DNA of 64,000 nt from CALEMW01 sp964343835. GTDB taxonomy: Bacteria > Krumholzibacteriota > Krumholzibacteriia > LZORAL124-64-63. This document shows positions 61,972-64,000 of this stretch, piece by piece (position 1 is the first letter of the stretch; every line of letters begins with the position of its first letter). The DNA is taken from contig CAYFKR010000001.1 in the NCBI GenBank assembly GCA_964343835.1, positions 186,001 to 250,000 on the forward strand, read 5' to 3'. The notes beneath the pieces were generated by a model, which saw only the letters and a program-made list of their open reading frames with translations, made no database searches and was not told where the DNA came from. Both the position numbers and the translations under genes were made by a program.

Positions 61972-62723
61972 AGATCTCGGCCGTGCTGATCACCCGCGAC
62001 GCGGAGGCGTACCTGGATCGGTGCCTCGCGTCGCTGGCGTGGTGCGACGAGATCGTCGTGCGCGACCAGGGCAGCACCGACGGCACCCTGGAGATCTGCG
62101 CCGCCCACGGCGCCCGCGTGATTCAGGGGGAGTGGCTGGGATTCGGCCCCACCAAGGCCGCGGCCGTGGCCGAGGCCCGAAACCGCTGGGTCCTGAGCAT
62201 CGACTCGGACGAGGAGGTCACGCCCGAGCTGCGCGACGCCATCGCGGCCCTGCCGGACGACCCCGCGGAGGCCGCCTTCCGCATCAACCGCATCTCGCGG
62301 TTCCTGGGGCGCTGGATCCGCCACTGCGGCTGGTTCCCCGACCGCATCGTGCGCCTGTTCGACCGCGAACGGGCCGGCTTCGACGACGCCCGTGTCCACG
62401 AAGCCGTCCGTACCGACGGCCCCGTGGCCGACCTGCCGGGTCTGCTGCACCACTACGCCTACGACGACTTCGGCCAGTTCCTGCGCAAGCAGGACCACTA
62501 CACCACCCTCGGCGCCGAGTCTGCCTACGCAGCCGGCCGTCGCAGCTCGTTGATCGGGGCCCTGATCCGGGCCAAGTTCACCTTCCTGCGGGCCTTCGCC
62601 CTGCGGGGCGGCTGGATGGACGGGTGGCACGGTGCGGTCCTGTGTTCGGGCATGGCCTTTTCGACCCTGATGAAATACGTGAAGATCTGGCAGGCCGGAC
62701 GCCGGCCTGCAGACGGGAGCTGA
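61968..62723 (+). CDS. Glycosyltransferase family 2 (WaaE/KdtX-like)
   Basis: A 251-residue cytoplasmic, membrane-associated GT-A glycosyltransferase. It has ISAVLITRDAEAYLDRCLAS, VVRDQGSTDGTLEICAAHGA, the metal-binding LSIDSDEEVTPEL, and WIRHCGWFPDRIVRLFDRE, which closely resembles the lipopolysaccharide core glucosyltransferase WaaE/KdtX group. A likely role is adding a sugar to lipopolysaccharide core. ATG overlaps the preceding gene by four bases. The C-terminus has a hydrophobic-basic tail. Confidence 0.9.
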   Translation: MKISAVLITRDAEAYLDRCLASLAWCDEIVVRDQGSTDGTLEICAAHGARVIQGEWLGFGPTKAAAVAEARNRWVLSIDSDEEVTPELRDAIAALPDDPAEAAFRINRISRFLGRWIRHCGWFPDRIVRLFDRERAGFDDARVHEAVRTDGPVADLPGLLHHYAYDDFGQFLRKQDHYTTLGAESAYAAGRRSSLIGALIRAKFTFLRAFALRGGWMDGWHGAVLCSGMAFSTLMKYVKIWQAGRRPADGS

Positions 62724-62725
62724 CG

Positions 62726-63847
62726 ATGAAGACGCGCACCTGGATCCTCGTTCCGATCCTGCTGACGGTCCTGGCCGCGGCCCTGCCCGCCCTTGCCGAC
62801 GAGGCCGCCGACGCCGTCCGCGCCGAGTTGCTCGGCCCGGTGGAAGACACGATCCGCGAGGCCAAGAACCTGGGCGCCCACAAGCGCTGCCCCCGCAGCT
62901 ACGACGCAGCCGTGGCCGCCCTGCAGGCCGCCGATGCCGCCATCGCCGCCGACCCCGACGGCGCCCGCCGCGGCACCGCCGCCGCCCTGGTCGAGGCCGC
63001 CGACGTGCAGTCGCGCCGCGTGCTGTCGCGCATCCGGTTCATCCGCGAACTGCGCGAGGAGAAGCACGGCTGGGAGGAGGCAGTGGTGCGCTACGACCGT
63101 CTGGCGGAGGGTGTGGCTACGGTGATGGACATCGATCTGCCGCTGGTGCTGACCGGTCCGGAGGCCGGACGTGCCCTGGTGGACTCGGTCAGCGCCCGCC
63201 GCGCCGACTTTCGGGCCCGCCTCGATTCGCTGGTGTACGTGAACCGCGATCTGAACGACTGGGTCAGCACCGGACAGGCCGTGCGCGACACCCAGATCGA
63301 GCGCCTGGAGCAGGAGGTCACGACCCTGCGCCACCGCCTCTGGGAGATGGAGCTGCGCGCCGGCATGGCCGAAGCCGACCGCGACGAGGCCCACCACCGC
63401 GCCACCCGTCTGGCCGAGCGCCGGGAACAGGTGCGGGGCCTGGGCGAACTGTTCGCGCCGGAGGAGGGCGAGGTGCTGCTCACCCCGGCCGGCGACGTGC
63501 GGATCCGGCTCGGCGGTCTGCGTTTCGCCTCCGGAAGCGCCTGGCTCAACCCGGAGTACGACCCGCTGCTGGACAAGGTGGCCGAGATCATGCGCACGTT
63601 CCCGGACGCCGCGGCCACGGTCGAGGGCCACACCGACAACACCGGCTCCCGGCAGTCGAACCTGGACCTCTCCGCGGAACGGGCCATGCGCGTGGCCCAG
63701 GCCCTCGTCGCACGGCTCGAGCTGGCCGAGGATGCGGTGACCGTGCTGGGCGTGGGACCGGATCGTCCGGTGGCAGACAACAGCAGCGAGGCCGGTCGCG
63801 TGAAGAACCGGCGCATCGAGGTGCTGCTGGAGGGAGTCGTGAGGTAG
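62726..63847 (+). CDS. Exported OmpA-family peptidoglycan-associated protein
   Basis: A 373-residue exported protein (signal peptide MKTRTWILVPILLTVLAAAL). A long Ala/Arg/Glu-rich, coiled-coil-like region (~30-235) has a DUF4398-like start (EAKNLGAHKRCPRSYDAAVA). The OmpA C-terminal domain follows: LRFASGSAWLNPEYDPLLDK, VEGHTDNTGSRQSN and GVGPDRPVADNSSEAGRVKN, which bind peptidoglycan. ATG at 62726, two bases after the glycosyltransferase stop, so it belongs to the same operon. Probably links envelope and cell wall. Confidence 0.92.
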   Translation: MKTRTWILVPILLTVLAAALPALADEAADAVRAELLGPVEDTIREAKNLGAHKRCPRSYDAAVAALQAADAAIAADPDGARRGTAAALVEAADVQSRRVLSRIRFIRELREEKHGWEEAVVRYDRLAEGVATVMDIDLPLVLTGPEAGRALVDSVSARRADFRARLDSLVYVNRDLNDWVSTGQAVRDTQIERLEQEVTTLRHRLWEMELRAGMAEADRDEAHHRATRLAERREQVRGLGELFAPEEGEVLLTPAGDVRIRLGGLRFASGSAWLNPEYDPLLDKVAEIMRTFPDAAATVEGHTDNTGSRQSNLDLSAERAMRVAQALVARLELAEDAVTVLGVGPDRPVADNSSEAGRVKNRRIEVLLEGVVR

Positions 63848-63872
63848 GAACCGAACGGAGCCCGTGAACGAA

Positions 63873-64000
63873 TTAGCCCCCGGCCCCCGGTCGGGGGTTT
63901 TCCTTGAGGATGTCGGCCACGGCCTTGAACTCGTCGGTGCGGGCCACCTTGAGGACCTCGAACATGATCATCTCGGTGGTCATGACCTGCACGCCGAGGT
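63873..64000 (-). CDS. C-terminal fragment of an isochorismatase-family hydrolase (partial)
   Basis: Only the last 42 codons are in the window, ending in TAA at 63873-63875. The residues LGVQVMTTEMIMFEVLKVAR and then TDEFKAVADILK match the C-terminal pattern of YcaC/isochorismatase-type cysteine hydrolases (v.TTEm...E.L......eFka....lk). The catalytic part lies beyond base 64000. The tail GGG-rich codons overlap the terminator of the OmpA-family gene. Confidence 0.6.
   Translation of the reverse strand, partial: LGVQVMTTEMIMFEVLKVARTDEFKAVADILKENPRPGAGG
63884..63901 (+). terminator. Rho-independent terminator after the OmpA-family gene
   Basis: CCCCC, loop GGTC, GGGGG and then TTTT. A short but GC-only stem 37 bases past the stop codon. 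Confidence 0.6.

Overview
The window is high-GC DNA from an uncultured Gram-negative-type (diderm) bacterium. It encodes an Omp85-family barrel, a probable electron-transfer porin, an OmpA-family protein, several lipoproteins and two very large multiheme c-type cytochromes. A run of ten N bases inside a gene (28469-28478), and a frameshift in an otherwise intact transporter, suggest a metagenome-assembled scaffold. The codon and amino-acid style, and a recurrent exported-protein C-terminus of the form SWGxxKxLYR, remind me of Krumholzibacteriota/Eisenbacteria-like members of the FCB superphylum. That placement is a guess from pattern memory, not a computed one.

Layout. 1-5155: housekeeping block on the minus strand (tRNA-Met, tilS, ftsH, folP, cdaA). 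5330-9756: a Yip1-family protein, then a MacA-like adaptor with two MacB-type permeases but no ATPase. 9758-17857: minus-strand genes for a degenerate HD-GYP response regulator, a tightly coupled operon of two alkaline-phosphatase-superfamily enzymes with a tiny ribbon-helix-helix-like protein and a membrane protein, an alpha/beta hydrolase lacking its nucleophile serine, and an RNase Z-like hydrolase. 17962-24620: a secreted TPR protein, an inactive-looking peptidase, gltX, a membrane-anchored phosphodiesterase, and tRNA-Gln and tRNA-Glu. 24847-34647: an exported protein with the C-terminal motif, a Kef-type antiporter, two AbgT transporters around a secreted protein, an ECF sigma/anti-sigma pair and a DUF1456 protein.

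34895-45582: a redox and metal theme. It holds a 2-Cys peroxiredoxin, two exported cysteine-rich proteins (one metallothionein-like), two more exported proteins ending in the C-terminal motif or a relative of it, a sulfatase-like hydrolase next to a striking long inverted repeat, and thioredoxin under a sigma-54 promoter divergent from its probable activator. It ends with an Arc-like/PH/SPFH operon and pepT. 45667-52375: a five-gene minus-strand operon that looks like an extracellular electron-transfer route: cytochrome b, 20-heme cytochrome, 16-heme cytochrome, outer-membrane barrel, and Fe-S/flavin oxidoreductase. A potential hairpin overlaps its first ribosome binding site.

52529-64000: an OPT transporter, an acyltransferase, and a three-gene operon of nucleotide (ATP/ADP-type) carrier, Omp85-like barrel and a lipoprotein with a kinase-like fold. 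Then come a lipoprotein, a quinone-oxidoreductase-like enzyme, a WaaE-like glycosyltransferase and an OmpA-family protein. The edge gene is the tail of an isochorismatase-type hydrolase. The most promising candidates for an undescribed system are the kinase-like lipoprotein operon and the 20-heme/16-heme operon. No CRISPR array, rRNA or recognisable insertion sequence was seen, and no gap between genes exceeds about 260 bases.
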